Origin: Bradyrhizobium sp. CCH5-F6
GTDB lineage: Bacteria > Pseudomonadota > Alphaproteobacteria > Rhizobiales > Xanthobacteraceae
Direction: 5' to 3'
DNA length: 64,000 nt
Assembly: GCF_001556045.1 (NCBI RefSeq)
Contig: NZ_LSIC01000014.1
Coordinates: 1-64,000, forward strand
The notes under the pieces: model-generated
Database searches by the model: none
Told to the model about the DNA's origin: nothing
What the model saw: only the letters and a program-made list of their open reading frames with translations
Shown here: positions 17,600 through 27,209 of the stretch, piece after piece
How positions within the stretch are numbered: the stretch's first letter is position 1
How the letters are laid out: each line of letters opens with the position of its first letter
Program-made: the position numbers and the translations under genes

Positions 17600-19674
17600 A
17601 GCGCCCCCGCGAAGGCGAGCACGGAGCGCGGCGGCGCCTTGCTGTCGCTCCCGGGCAGAAAGTCGATCGTATTCAGCTTGGCATCGGTCGTGTTCAGGAT
17701 CTGCTGCCAGCTCTTGTATTCGGTCATTTGGGGCAATTTGAATGCAATCTCTTCGGGAGCGGCGTTCAGTACGATAAAGATCGCGGCCCCACCCGGTTCC
17801 ATCGGCCCCATCACATAGGAGAGGAACCGGCCTTCCGGGAATTTCCAGTCGCTCTCCGTCATCTCGTGGCCGGCGGGAGTCAGCCACAGCGCGCCGTACG
17901 AGACGCCGTCCTTGGGACGGCCATCGAGCCAGCGATGGCTGCGCAGCTGCGAGAACCGGCGGCGGATGTCGGCGAGATGGGCGACGAAATCGACCATGTC
18001 GTCGCCTTCCTTGCCGAGATTGTCCCAGCCGACCCAGCCGACCTCGTTGTCCTGGCAATAGGCGTTGTTGTTGCCGGATTGAGAATTTCCAACCTCGTCG
18101 CCGGCGAGGATCAGCGGAACGCCCTGCGCCAGCATCAGGCAGGCCAGCACGTTCTTGCGCAGTTGCCGGCGCAGGCTGATGATCTTGGGATCGTCGGTCG
18201 GACCCTCGACGCCGCAATTGTTGCTGTGGTTGTCGTTGGACCCGTCGCGATTGTCCTCGCCATTGGCCTCGTTGTGCTTCTCGTTGTAGCTGAAGAGGTC
18301 GGCGAGCGTGAAGCCGTCGTGCACGGTGATGTGGTTGATGCTGGCGCGCGGTCGCCGTCCGTCATGGTTGAACAGGTCGGACGAGGCTGTCATGCGGCTG
18401 GAGATGTCGCCGATCAGGCTGCCTTCGCCGCTCCAGTAGCGGCGCATGGCGCTGCGATAACGGTCGTTCCACTCCGACCATTGCGAGGGGAAGGCGCCGA
18501 CCTGGTAGCCGCCGAGGCCGAGGTCCCAGGGCTCGGCGACGAGCTTGACGGTCGCCAGCACCGGGTCCTGCCGTACCGCGGTCAGGAACGAGCTGCCGCG
18601 ATCAAACCCGTTCGGCCCGCGCGCCAGCGTGGTGGCGAGGTCGAAGCGGAAGCCGTCGACATGGCAGACCTCGACCCAGTAGCGGAGTGAATCCATCACC
18701 ATCTGGAGGACGCGCGGATGGGTCAGGTTCACCGACGAGCCGCAGCCGGTGAAGTCGTCGTAATAGCGCGGGTTCTCGCGGTTCAGCCAGTAATAGGAGG
18801 CGTTGTCGATGCCGCGATAGCACAGCGTCGGGCCGAGATGATTGCCCTCGGCTGTGTGGTTATAGACGACGTCGAGCATCACCTCGATGCCGGCGTCGTG
18901 CAGCCGGGCCACCGTGGTGCGGAAGGAATCGAGCGCATTGTCCTGGGCGTAGCGCAGCTCGGGCGCGAAGAAGGACAGCGTGTTGTAGCCCCAGTAATTG
19001 GCGAGCTTCTTTTCCACGAGGATGCGGTCGTCGACGAAGCTGTGGACCGGGAGAAGCTCGATGGTGGTGACGCCGAGCCTCTTCAGGTGATCGATCATCG
19101 CCGGCGAGGACAGGCCGCCATAGGTACCGCGTAAATTCGGCGGCACGTCGTCGCGCTTCTGGGTCAGGCCCTTGACGTGGGCCTCGTAGATGATGGTGTC
19201 TTCCCAGGGAATGTTGGGACGGATCTCGCGGCGGCCCCAGTTGAAGGTCTCGTCGACCACGACCGCCTTCGGCATGCCGCGCGCATTGTCACGCCGGTCG
19301 AAGGACAGATCCTCGCGCGGGCTTCCCGTGCGGTAGGCGAAATGCGCATCGCTCCAGACCAGTCGCCCGGTAAGGCGCTTGGCATAGGGATCGAGCAGCA
19401 GCTTGTTGGCGTTGAAGCGGTGGCCGTGCTCGGGCTCGTAGGGTCCGTGCACGCGATAGCCATAGAGCTGGCCGGGCGAGACGTCGTTGAGATAACCGTG
19501 CCAGACGTCCTCGGTCCTCTCAGGCAATTCGATCCGTTCGAGCTCGCGGCGGCCTTGGGCGTCGAACAGGCAGAGCTCGACCTTCTGAGCGTTGGCGGAG
19601 AACAGCGCGAAATTGGTGCCGCGTCCGTCCCAGCTTGCGCCGAGCCGCGCCGGCGATCCAGCAGTCAGGCGCAT
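17596..19674 (-). CDS. glgX: glycogen debranching enzyme GlgX/TreX (isoamylase type)
   Basis: This enzyme cleaves alpha-1,6 branch points and so supplies linear maltodextrin to TreY. The 692 residues comprise an N-terminal CBM48 sandwich (GTNFALFSANAQKVELCLFD) and a GH13 barrel with HTAEGNHLGPTL, nucleophile region VDGFRFDLATTL, acid region KLVAEPWD and region IV ITVHDGFTLADL. It lies between glgB and treZ with minimal spacing (3 bases to glgB, a 4-base overlap with treZ). The treX-treZ-treY linkage supports the trehalose role. Confidence 0.95.
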   Translation of the reverse strand: MRLTAGSPARLGASWDGRGTNFALFSANAQKVELCLFDAQGRRELERIELPERTEDVWHGYLNDVSPGQLYGYRVHGPYEPEHGHRFNANKLLLDPYAKRLTGRLVWSDAHFAYRTGSPREDLSFDRRDNARGMPKAVVVDETFNWGRREIRPNIPWEDTIIYEAHVKGLTQKRDDVPPNLRGTYGGLSSPAMIDHLKRLGVTTIELLPVHSFVDDRILVEKKLANYWGYNTLSFFAPELRYAQDNALDSFRTTVARLHDAGIEVMLDVVYNHTAEGNHLGPTLCYRGIDNASYYWLNRENPRYYDDFTGCGSSVNLTHPRVLQMVMDSLRYWVEVCHVDGFRFDLATTLARGPNGFDRGSSFLTAVRQDPVLATVKLVAEPWDLGLGGYQVGAFPSQWSEWNDRYRSAMRRYWSGEGSLIGDISSRMTASSDLFNHDGRRPRASINHITVHDGFTLADLFSYNEKHNEANGEDNRDGSNDNHSNNCGVEGPTDDPKIISLRRQLRKNVLACLMLAQGVPLILAGDEVGNSQSGNNNAYCQDNEVGWVGWDNLGKEGDDMVDFVAHLADIRRRFSQLRSHRWLDGRPKDGVSYGALWLTPAGHEMTESDWKFPEGRFLSYVMGPMEPGGAAIFIVLNAAPEEIAFKLPQMTEYKSWQQILNTTDAKLNTIDFLPGSDSKAPPRSVLAFAGAL

Positions 19675-19677
19675 CGA

Positions 19678-21762
19678 TCAGCTTTCCGGAACGAGGAAGA
19701 TCGCAGCGAGCGGCGGAATGGTGAGGCGGAGCTCGCCGCCCTCGGCATGAACTTCGCCGACATTCCCGACATTGCTGCCGCCATAGTGGGCGGAGTCCGA
19801 ATTGAGCACTTCCTTCCATTTGCCGCCGAAGGGCACGGGAACGCGATAGTTCTGGTAGACGTTCGGCGAGAAGTTGGCGATCACCAGGCACCGCGCGTGC
19901 TCGTCGAAGCCCTTGCGCAGCCAGGCGAACACGTTGCGGTTGGCATCGTCCGTGATCAGCCATTCGAAGCCGGCCTGGTCGCAATCCATCTGGTGCAGCG
20001 CCGGCACCGCGCGATACAGCCGGTTGAGGTCGCGGATCAGCGCCTGGATGCCGGAATGGTACTTGTATTCGAGCAGGTGCCAGTCGAGCGACTGGTCGTG
20101 ATTCCATTCCCGGCTCTGCGCGATTTCCGCGCCCATGAACAGCAGCTTCTTGCCGGGATGGCCGAACATGAAGCTGTAATAGGCGCGCAGATTGGCGAAG
20201 CGCTGCCACTCGTCGCCGGGCATCCGGCCGAGGATCGAGCGCTTGCCGTGCACGACCTCGTCATGCGACAGCGGCAGGATGAAATTTTCCGAGAAGGCGT
20301 AGTGCAGGCCGAACAAGATGTCGCCGTGGTGGTGCTTGCGGTGAATCGGATCCTTGCTGACGTAATTCAGCGTATCGTGCATCCAGCCCATGTTCCACTT
20401 GTAGCCGAAGCCGAGCCCGCCGAACTCGACCGGGCGCGAGACTTGCGGCCAGGCGGTGGACTCTTCGGCGGCGGTGGTCGCCTGCGGGAAGCGGGCGAAA
20501 ACCTCCGTGTTGAAGCGGCGCAGGAAGTTGATCGCCTCGATATTCTCCCGCCCGCCATACTGGTTCGGGACCCAGGCGCCCGGCGGCCGGCTGTAGTCCA
20601 GATAGAGCATGGATGCGACCGCATCGACCCGCAGGCCGTCGATCGCGTAGCGCTCCAGCCAGAACAGCGCATTCGACACCAGGAAGTTCGTCACTTCCGT
20701 TCGGCCGTAATTGTAGATCAGCGTGCCCCAGTCGAGATGCCGGCCCTGGAGCGGGTTGGCGTGCTCGTAGAGCGCGGTGCCATCGAAACTGCCGAGGCCA
20801 TGCGGATCATCGGGGAAATGGCCGGGCACCCAGTCGAGCAGCACGCCGATGCCTTCGCGGTGGCAGGCGTCGATCAGTGTCGCGAAGTCCTCCGGCGTGC
20901 CGAAGCGGCTGGTCGGCGCATAGAGGCCTGTCGGCTGATAGCCCCACGAGCCGTCGAAGGGATGTTCGCTCACGGGAAGGAATTCGAGATGGGTGAAGCC
21001 CATGTCGCGGGCATAGGCCGGCAGCTGCTCGGCCAGCTCCCGATAGGTCAGCCATTCATTGCCGTTCTTGCGCCGCCACGAGCCGAGATGGACCTCGTAG
21101 ATCGACATCGGCGCCGACAGGGCATTGATGCCGTCGGGCGCGGGCCGCGGTCGCGGCAGATGCGCTTCGTCGAACACGATGGATGCCGTCTTCGGCCTCA
21201 CCTCGCTCGCAAATGCCATCGGATCGGATTTCAGCGGAAGCAGATGACCATGCGGGCCGATGATTTCGAACTTGTAGTGATCGCCGGACTTCGCATGCGG
21301 GATGAACAACTCCCAATAGCCGCTGCCGCGCACCCGCATCGGATGGCGCCGCCCGTCCCAGAAGTTGAAGTCGCCGACCACGGATACGCGCCGCGCATTC
21401 GGCGCCAGCACCACGAAGCGGCGTTGATGGGTGCCTTCGCCGAGGAGGTAGAGATCAAAATCGGTCAGGATCGGCGGAAACCGGTAGGCATCCTCGAACT
21501 CGACGACGTCGTTGCCGAACTTTGCACGGAGCTGGTAGTGCTTCGAGCCATTGGGCAGGGCTCCGATGAACAGGCCCGCGTCGTGGACGCGGTCGAGCGG
21601 CGCGACCTCGCCATGCTCGCCGACCGCCTCGACATTGGTGGCCTCGGGCAAAAACGCGCGCACCACGCTTCTGCCACCCTCGGGATGCAGCCCGAGATAG
21701 TGGAAGGGATCGGAGTGGCGGCCCTCGATGATCGCATAGGCTTCGGCAGGCAGCTTAGGCAT
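19678..21762 (-). CDS. glgB: 1,4-alpha-glucan branching enzyme GlgB
   Basis: GlgB adds alpha-1,6 branches to linear glucan, the step after GlgE polymerisation. The N-terminal CBM48 part ([22 protein letters not shown]) leads into a GH13 barrel with nucleophile region [19 protein letters not shown], acid region [10 protein letters not shown] and region [12 protein letters not shown]. The ATG at 21762 overlaps the treS-mak stop by eight bases (ATGCCTAA), giving 694 residues. A GTG at 21780 would add six residues and cannot be excluded. All motifs are intact. Confidence 0.95.
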   Translation of the reverse strand: MPKLPAEAYAIIEGRHSDPFHYLGLHPEGGRSVVRAFLPEATNVEAVGEHGEVAPLDRVHDAGLFIGALPNGSKHYQLRAKFGNDVVEFEDAYRFPPILTDFDLYLLGEGTHQRRFVVLAPNARRVSVVGDFNFWDGRRHPMRVRGSGYWELFIPHAKSGDHYKFEIIGPHGHLLPLKSDPMAFASEVRPKTASIVFDEAHLPRPRPAPDGINALSAPMSIYEVHLGSWRRKNGNEWLTYRELAEQLPAYARDMGFTHLEFLPVSEHPFDGSWGYQPTGLYAPTSRFGTPEDFATLIDACHREGIGVLLDWVPGHFPDDPHGLGSFDGTALYEHANPLQGRHLDWGTLIYNYGRTEVTNFLVSNALFWLERYAIDGLRVDAVASMLYLDYSRPPGAWVPNQYGGRENIEAINFLRRFNTEVFARFPQATTAAEESTAWPQVSRPVEFGGLGFGYKWNMGWMHDTLNYVSKDPIHRKHHHGDILFGLHYAFSENFILPLSHDEVVHGKRSILGRMPGDEWQRFANLRAYYSFMFGHPGKKLLFMGAEIAQSREWNHDQSLDWHLLEYKYHSGIQALIRDLNRLYRAVPALHQMDCDQAGFEWLITDDANRNVFAWLRKGFDEHARCLVIANFSPNVYQNYRVPVPFGGKWKEVLNSDSAHYGGSNVGNVGEVHAEGGELRLTIPPLAAIFLVPES

Positions 21763-24700
21763 GGGCTTCGCTCTCGGCACTTGACAGAATGCGAAGCAGT
21801 CCGGTCAGCGGGGCATGCAGCCCCTCAGGCCGGTGGGACAGCTCGTACTCTACTTCGTTGAACGCGTGATCAAGCAGGAAGAACCTCAACAAGCCTTCCG
21901 CGGATCGCGGATCTTCCGGCCATAGCCGCCGATCGGTCATGGTTTCGTGATAGGCGGACAAGAAGGTTGCGGTAGCGCGCTCGCGCCATTGGTCGAGCGC
22001 CGCCGTGAGCCGGGCGTGCTCGTCGGAGGCGCCCGTCAGCGCGCGACTGAGGGTCATGTTGATCGAAACGTCGATCGAGTGGATCAGGCCCGCGACGTCG
22101 CGCGCCGCCGGCGCCTTGCGCCGCTTGTCGGCCAGTGGCACACGCGGATCCCCGTCGAAGTCGATGATGAAAATGTCGTCCTTCACGATCAGAGTCTGCC
22201 CCAGGCGGAAGTCGCCATGATGACGGATGTTCAACCCGCCGATCCCCGAAGGCAATAGCGCATTCAGGCGGTCGGACAGGCTCGCGCGGGTCTCCGCGAG
22301 CTGATTGATCAGCCGGCGGTCCGGCTCTCTCAGGCCGTCGCGGCTGTCGGCCAGCCGCTCGAAAATCCGTTCGGCGCGTGCTTTGAGCTCGGATACCTGG
22401 CGCTCGATGTATGCGGAGCCGATCGGCTCCGGAGCGAGATCGTCCGTCTTTGCCGCGGCGAGGGCGACATGCAGCTCGCCGAGCCGCCGGCCGATCTGCG
22501 CGACGAAGTGCAGGTAAGGCGCCTGCTCATGGGTCTCGCGGAGTTTCTCGCCCGCCGGCAGCACGCGCTGTTCGTCGATATAGCGATCGAGATAGCCCGT
22601 GGTCACGGTCCAGCCGTCGCCCTGGTTCTCGACATAGGCATGCAGCACGCCGAGCGCGCTGTGCTGGTTACCCTCGACCAGCTCGACGCTGCCGAGCAGC
22701 GCCGGCGTATTGGCGAAGTGGGCGACCTCGGTGAGATAGTGGCCGATCTCGATCTCGGGGCTGATGCCGCTCTCGAGCCGGCGATAGATCTTGGCGACGT
22801 ACTGGTTGTCGACGAGCGCCGTGCTGTTCGACTGCTCGATCGCGCGGATGCGTTGCGGTTCCTTGATGGTGTAATCGGCAAAGCGGCTTGTGGGCTTGAA
22901 CTCCAGCCGCAGATTGTTCTCTTCTACGACCAGGCTTTGCGACAGACCTCGCAAGAACAGCCCGATGAAGATTTGGTCGGTGGCGACGTCGAGCAGCGTG
23001 CCTTCGCGGGCGCCCTGGCGGACGGCGGCGAGCGCCTTCGGGTTGAACCGCTCTCGATCGAAGCGAACCCACTCGATCTGCATGGGCAGCACGTATCGCG
23101 TCGTGACGCCGTCCCGCGTCGTCTCGAAGAACGCGATCCAGGGTCTATTGTCGCCGATGTCGCTGAAAGGTACGGCCGAAGTCAGCGTGGTCCGGATGTG
23201 CTTGGGGTTGTGCTCGGGATACCACCTCGTTCGCGACAAGAATCCCGGCAGCACGTCGCGCTCGAACACGCCGCGCTCGCGGGCGAGCGACACCCAGTTC
23301 GAATTCACCGGCACCACCAGGGTCTCGAACTCCGGCACCGCGCGCGGCGTCACCGGCTCGGACTTGTCGCGCTCCTGAAGCTGGAACCAGTAGAAGCCGT
23401 AGGGCCCCAGCGTGATCATGTAGGGCAGTTCGCCGATCGCAGGGAAGCGGGTGCGGCCGAGCATTTCCTGCGGGATGCGGTCCTTCCACGGCGACAGGTC
23501 GAGTTCGGTTGCTTGCGCGGCGCGCGACAGATTGGCGACGCAGAGGATCACCTCGTCGCGATATTGCCGGACATAGGCCAGCACGGACCGGTTCGCCGGG
23601 CGGATGAAGGTCATGGTACCGCGGCCGAAGGCCAGTGTCGACTTGCGCACGGAGATCAGCCGTTTGGTGGCGCTGAGCAGGGAGGACAGGCTGCGCGACT
23701 GCGCCTCGACGTTCACGGATTCGTAGCCGTAGACAGGGTCCATGATCAGCGGCGCATAGAGGCGGGCCGGGTCGCAGCGCGAGAAGCCGCCATTGCGGTC
23801 CGGGCTCCACTGCATCGGCGTGCGCACGCCGTTGCGGTCGCCGAGATAGATGTTGTCGCCCATCCCGATCTCGTCGCCGTAATAGATGATCGGCGTGCCG
23901 GGGAACGACAGCAGCAGCGAGTTCATCAGCTCGATCTTGCGGCGGTCGTTGTCCATCAGCGGCGCAAGGCGCCGGCGGATGCCGACATTGATGCGCGCGC
24001 GCGGATCGTTGGCGTAGGTGGTCCAGAGATAGTCCCGTTCGACGTCGGTGACCATCTCCAGCGTCAGCTCGTCATGGTTGCGCAGGAACAGCGCCCATTG
24101 GCAGCTCGCGGGAATGTCCGGCGTCTGGCGCAGGATGTCGGTGATCGGGAAGCGGTCCTCCTGCGCGATCGCCATGTAGATGCGCGGCATCAGCGGGAAG
24201 TGATAGGCCATGTGGCATTCGTCGCCACGGCCGAAATACTCCTGCACGTCCTCCGGCCATTGATTGGCCTCGGCCAGCAGCAGCTTGCCCTTCGAATACG
24301 CGTCGAGCTCCTGGCGCAGGCGCTTGATGATGGCATGGGTCTCGGGCAGGTTCTCGTTCGAGGTGCCCTCGCGCTCGCACAGATAGGGAATCGCATCGAG
24401 CCGGAAGCCGTCGACGCCGGCGTCCAGCCAGCGCTTCATCACCTGGATGATGGCGCTCACCACGCGCGGGTTGTCGAAGTTGAGATCCGGCTGGTGCGAG
24501 AAGAAGCGGTGCCAGTAGAACGCGCCGGCCTCGGGATCCCAGGTCCAGTTGGACTTCTCCGTGTCGGTGAAGATGATGCGCGTGCCCTGGTACTTCTGGT
24601 CGGTGTCGCTCCAGACGTACCAGTTGCGGGCGCTGGAGCCCGGATGGCTGCGGCGCGCGCGCTTGAACCATCTGTGCTGGTCCGAGGTGTGGTTGACCAC

Positions 24701-25048
24701 GAGCTCAGTGATGACGCGCAAGCCGCGCTTCTGAGCTTCCTGGATGAAGCGCTTGAAATCCTTCATCGTCCCGAAATCGGGATTGACCGAGCCGTAGTCG
24801 GCGATGTCGTAGCCGTCGTCGCGGCCGGGCGAGGGGTAGAACGGCAGCAGCCACAGCGCCGTGACGCCGAGCTCCTGGAGGTAGGGCAGCTTCTCGGTCA
24901 GCCCCGCGAAGTCGCCGATGCCGTCATTGTTGCTGTCGGCGAAGGCCTTGACGTGGAGCTGATAGATGATGGCGTCCTTGTACCAGAGCTCATCCACGAC
25001 CTCGGCAGCCTCAACCTTGTTGGTATCGACGGAAGACAGAACATTCAT
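21755..25048 (-). CDS. treS: trehalose synthase TreS fused to maltokinase (Mak/Pep2)
   Basis: This bifunctional protein interconverts trehalose and maltose (TreS) and phosphorylates maltose to maltose-1-phosphate (maltokinase), the substrate of GlgE. It has 1097 residues. The GH13 TreS domain spans about 1-560, with nucleophile D218 (FRLDAIP), acid E260 (LLAEANQW) and D326 (RNHDELT). The kinase domain spans about 580-1095, with the HGDFRLGQ catalytic loop and IIDFDGDP metal motif. Such fusions are common in proteobacteria. It lies 10 bases after the glgE-like gene and overlaps glgB. Confidence 0.95.
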   Translation of the reverse strand: MNVLSSVDTNKVEAAEVVDELWYKDAIIYQLHVKAFADSNNDGIGDFAGLTEKLPYLQELGVTALWLLPFYPSPGRDDGYDIADYGSVNPDFGTMKDFKRFIQEAQKRGLRVITELVVNHTSDQHRWFKRARRSHPGSSARNWYVWSDTDQKYQGTRIIFTDTEKSNWTWDPEAGAFYWHRFFSHQPDLNFDNPRVVSAIIQVMKRWLDAGVDGFRLDAIPYLCEREGTSNENLPETHAIIKRLRQELDAYSKGKLLLAEANQWPEDVQEYFGRGDECHMAYHFPLMPRIYMAIAQEDRFPITDILRQTPDIPASCQWALFLRNHDELTLEMVTDVERDYLWTTYANDPRARINVGIRRRLAPLMDNDRRKIELMNSLLLSFPGTPIIYYGDEIGMGDNIYLGDRNGVRTPMQWSPDRNGGFSRCDPARLYAPLIMDPVYGYESVNVEAQSRSLSSLLSATKRLISVRKSTLAFGRGTMTFIRPANRSVLAYVRQYRDEVILCVANLSRAAQATELDLSPWKDRIPQEMLGRTRFPAIGELPYMITLGPYGFYWFQLQERDKSEPVTPRAVPEFETLVVPVNSNWVSLARERGVFERDVLPGFLSRTRWYPEHNPKHIRTTLTSAVPFSDIGDNRPWIAFFETTRDGVTTRYVLPMQIEWVRFDRERFNPKALAAVRQGAREGTLLDVATDQIFIGLFLRGLSQSLVVEENNLRLEFKPTSRFADYTIKEPQRIRAIEQSNSTALVDNQYVAKIYRRLESGISPEIEIGHYLTEVAHFANTPALLGSVELVEGNQHSALGVLHAYVENQGDGWTVTTGYLDRYIDEQRVLPAGEKLRETHEQAPYLHFVAQIGRRLGELHVALAAAKTDDLAPEPIGSAYIERQVSELKARAERIFERLADSRDGLREPDRRLINQLAETRASLSDRLNALLPSGIGGLNIRHHGDFRLGQTLIVKDDIFIIDFDGDPRVPLADKRRKAPAARDVAGLIHSIDVSINMTLSRALTGASDEHARLTAALDQWRERATATFLSAYHETMTDRRLWPEDPRSAEGLLRFFLLDHAFNEVEYELSHRPEGLHAPLTGLLRILSSAESEAHA

Positions 25049-25058
25049 GGCGTGGCCC

Positions 25059-27005
25059 TTACGCCAGGCAGCGGAACAGGAGCGCGGGATCGCGGTCGGG
25101 ATCGATACGCAACCTGATCCCGCCCCATTCGATGCGGGACCGTTCGCCGGTGAGGAGGTTTTCGAGTGCCGTCACATGGTGGCGCTGTCCATGGGCGTCA
25201 ATGGTGACGTCGCCGAGAGGCAGCCAGAACTCGCGTTCCCGGCGCGACAGCGCGATCACGACGATGACGGTGTTGGCAGGCTCGGCTGCCTCCTTGACGA
25301 AGGCGATCGTCTCGCCGTCCTCGACGCCGAGGAAGCGCAGATTGACCGTCTGCTGGAGCGCCGCATTTTCGTTGCGGATGCGATTGAGCGCGGTAATGCA
25401 GGGCTTGATGTTGCCGGGCTTGTCCCAGTCGCGCTGCTTGATCCGGTACTTCTCGGAATCGAGATATTCCTCGCGGCCGGGGACCGCCTCGTGCTCCAGG
25501 AGCTCGAAGCCGCTGTAGATGCCGTAATTGCCCGAGAGCGTCGCCGCCAGCGCGATGCGCGACTTGAATGCCCAGGCTTCGCCGCTCTGGAGGTGATAGG
25601 GCAACAGGTCGGGCGTGTTGACGAACATGTGCGGACGGTAGAAATCGCGTTCGGGATAGCGCGTCAGTTCGCCGAGATATTGCTCCAGCTCCCAGCGCGA
25701 GGTGCGCCAGGGAAAATAGGTAAAGGACTGCGCGAAGCCGAGCTTGGCGAGGCCCTTCATCAGCTTCGGCCGGGCAAAGGTCTTGGAGAACAGGATCACC
25801 TCGGGATGCCGGCGGCGGATGTCGCGGATCAGCCACTCCCAGAACGGAAGCGGAGCGGTGTCGTGATTGTCGATGGCGAAGATGGTCACGCCATGGTCGA
25901 TCCAGAACAGCATGGCGTCGCGAAACGCATTCCACAGGCCGGCGCGATCCACCGAGGCGAAGTCGGGGATGACGATGTCGGAATAGGGCCCGTCCGCCGT
26001 CCGCACCGAGCGGTCCGGTCGCCATTTGAACCATTCCGGATGCTGGGTCAGCCAGGGATGGTCCGGCGAGCACTGCACGGCGAAGTCGAGCGCGAGCTCG
26101 AGACCATATTCGAGGCAGGTTGCAACCAGCGCGCGGAAATCCTCGATCGTGCCGAGCTCGGGATGAAGCGCATCGTGGCCGCCCTCCGCCGAGCCGATCG
26201 CATAGGGCGAGCCGGGATCGCTCTCATGTGCCACCGGTGCATTGTTGCGGCCCTTGCGGCGGGTATGGCCGATCGGGTGGATCGGCGTGAAGTAGAGCAC
26301 GTCAAAGCCCATGGCGGCGATGTCGGGCACGCGGGCGATGCAGTCGCGCAGCGTCCCATGCCGTCCCGGCAATGCGCTCTGGCTGCGCGGCATCATCTGG
26401 TACCAGGCGCCGAAGCGCGCCTTGTCGCGGTCGACGGTCAGCGGGAAGAGCTGCGAGCGCGTCAGGTCGGGCCTGGACTGGCTCTCGGCCATGGCTTCGC
26501 CAAGCTCGGTTGCGAGCAGCGAATTGACGTCGCCGTTCCTGAGATAATCCTCGCACTGCCTGATGATGACCATGGCTGCGTCCTGCCGCGCGCTATGCGC
26601 CTTGGTCAAGAGGCTCGCGCCCTCGATCGCATCGAGGCTGACATCGGCCCCGTTGCGCTGCTTGCGCGCCACCGCGTGAGACCAGGTGGCGAACTCGTCG
26701 GTCCAGGCTTCGATCGCGTAGACATACTGGCCGGGCTCAACGGGTGTGAACGTGCCGGACCAGCGGTCATTGCCATGATGGATCATCGGCTCGCTCCGCC
26801 ATTCCCGGTCCTGCTCGCGGCGCCACATCAGCGCGGCCGATATCACGGCCTCGCCGTCGCGATAGATGTCGGCCCAGACCTCGACCGGCTGGCCCGCAAT
26901 CCGCTTCACGGCGAAGCGGCCGCCGTCGATCGAGGGATAGACGTCCTCGATCAGGAAAGCGCCGCCGGCTGCGGCACTCTCGACAGTTTGAATTGTCTTG
27001 TTCAC
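25059..27005 (-). CDS. glgE: GlgE-like maltosyltransferase homologue with substituted active site
   Basis: GlgE normally moves maltosyl units from maltose-1-phosphate onto alpha-1,4-glucan. Family marks are clear: region I DFAVQCSPDHPW, WEWLI, RPKLM, NTPDLLPYHLQ, GIYSGFELLEHE and EEYLDSEKY. Numbering from GTG 27005 (648 residues), the nucleophile D379 is present. The acid/base position 29 residues on is K408 (FSKTFARPK) where family members have Glu (AEAFTRPK). The region-II Arg is A377, and the family DNPH is DNHD. The usual reaction is therefore doubtful. It heads the operon. The start is uncertain; a TTG at 27197 would add 64 residues. Confidence 0.85.
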   Translation of the reverse strand: MNKTIQTVESAAAGGAFLIEDVYPSIDGGRFAVKRIAGQPVEVWADIYRDGEAVISAALMWRREQDREWRSEPMIHHGNDRWSGTFTPVEPGQYVYAIEAWTDEFATWSHAVARKQRNGADVSLDAIEGASLLTKAHSARQDAAMVIIRQCEDYLRNGDVNSLLATELGEAMAESQSRPDLTRSQLFPLTVDRDKARFGAWYQMMPRSQSALPGRHGTLRDCIARVPDIAAMGFDVLYFTPIHPIGHTRRKGRNNAPVAHESDPGSPYAIGSAEGGHDALHPELGTIEDFRALVATCLEYGLELALDFAVQCSPDHPWLTQHPEWFKWRPDRSVRTADGPYSDIVIPDFASVDRAGLWNAFRDAMLFWIDHGVTIFAIDNHDTAPLPFWEWLIRDIRRRHPEVILFSKTFARPKLMKGLAKLGFAQSFTYFPWRTSRWELEQYLGELTRYPERDFYRPHMFVNTPDLLPYHLQSGEAWAFKSRIALAATLSGNYGIYSGFELLEHEAVPGREEYLDSEKYRIKQRDWDKPGNIKPCITALNRIRNENAALQQTVNLRFLGVEDGETIAFVKEAAEPANTVIVVIALSRREREFWLPLGDVTIDAHGQRHHVTALENLLTGERSRIEWGGIRLRIDPDRDPALLFRCLA

Positions 27006-27096
27006 GGTGATGCCATTGACAAGAAAGCAGGAGCCCGTTTCCCTTGTCGGGAACCCACGCTTGGTACCATGATAGAAAGCCGCTTGTGTGTCATTG

Positions 27097-27131
27097 GTTC
27101 CCTGGGGAACGGCAAGCGTAGTCTGCGAGTT
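27097..27131. promoter_or_regulatory. inverted GGAAC pair between the glgE-like gene and malQ
   Basis: GTTCC-CTGG-GGAAC (27097-27110) is a perfect inverted repeat placing two GGAAC boxes back to back. On the plus strand GGAAC (27106-27110) is followed by 17 bases and AGTT (27128-27131), a one-mismatch EcfG-type promoter about 80 bases before malQ. On the minus strand the matching -10 position reads CTTT, a poor match. It may be a stress promoter for malQ only, or an operator. Confidence 0.35.
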
Positions 27132-27209
27132 GAATCTGGCTAACCTCTTCCGCGACTTCGTTAAAATCAATAACCCTGGCCGGACAATGGCCTGCAAGCT
27201 GCGTGCCGA

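Noticed and set aside
19177..21861. 894-codon plus-strand frame opposite treX and glgB
   Set aside because: It is a shadow of two intact GH13 genes on the minus strand; composition is atypical and there is no ribosome binding site.
22469..25117. 882-codon plus-strand frame opposite treS-maltokinase
   Set aside because: It is antisense to a conserved fusion gene, with no recognisable motif.
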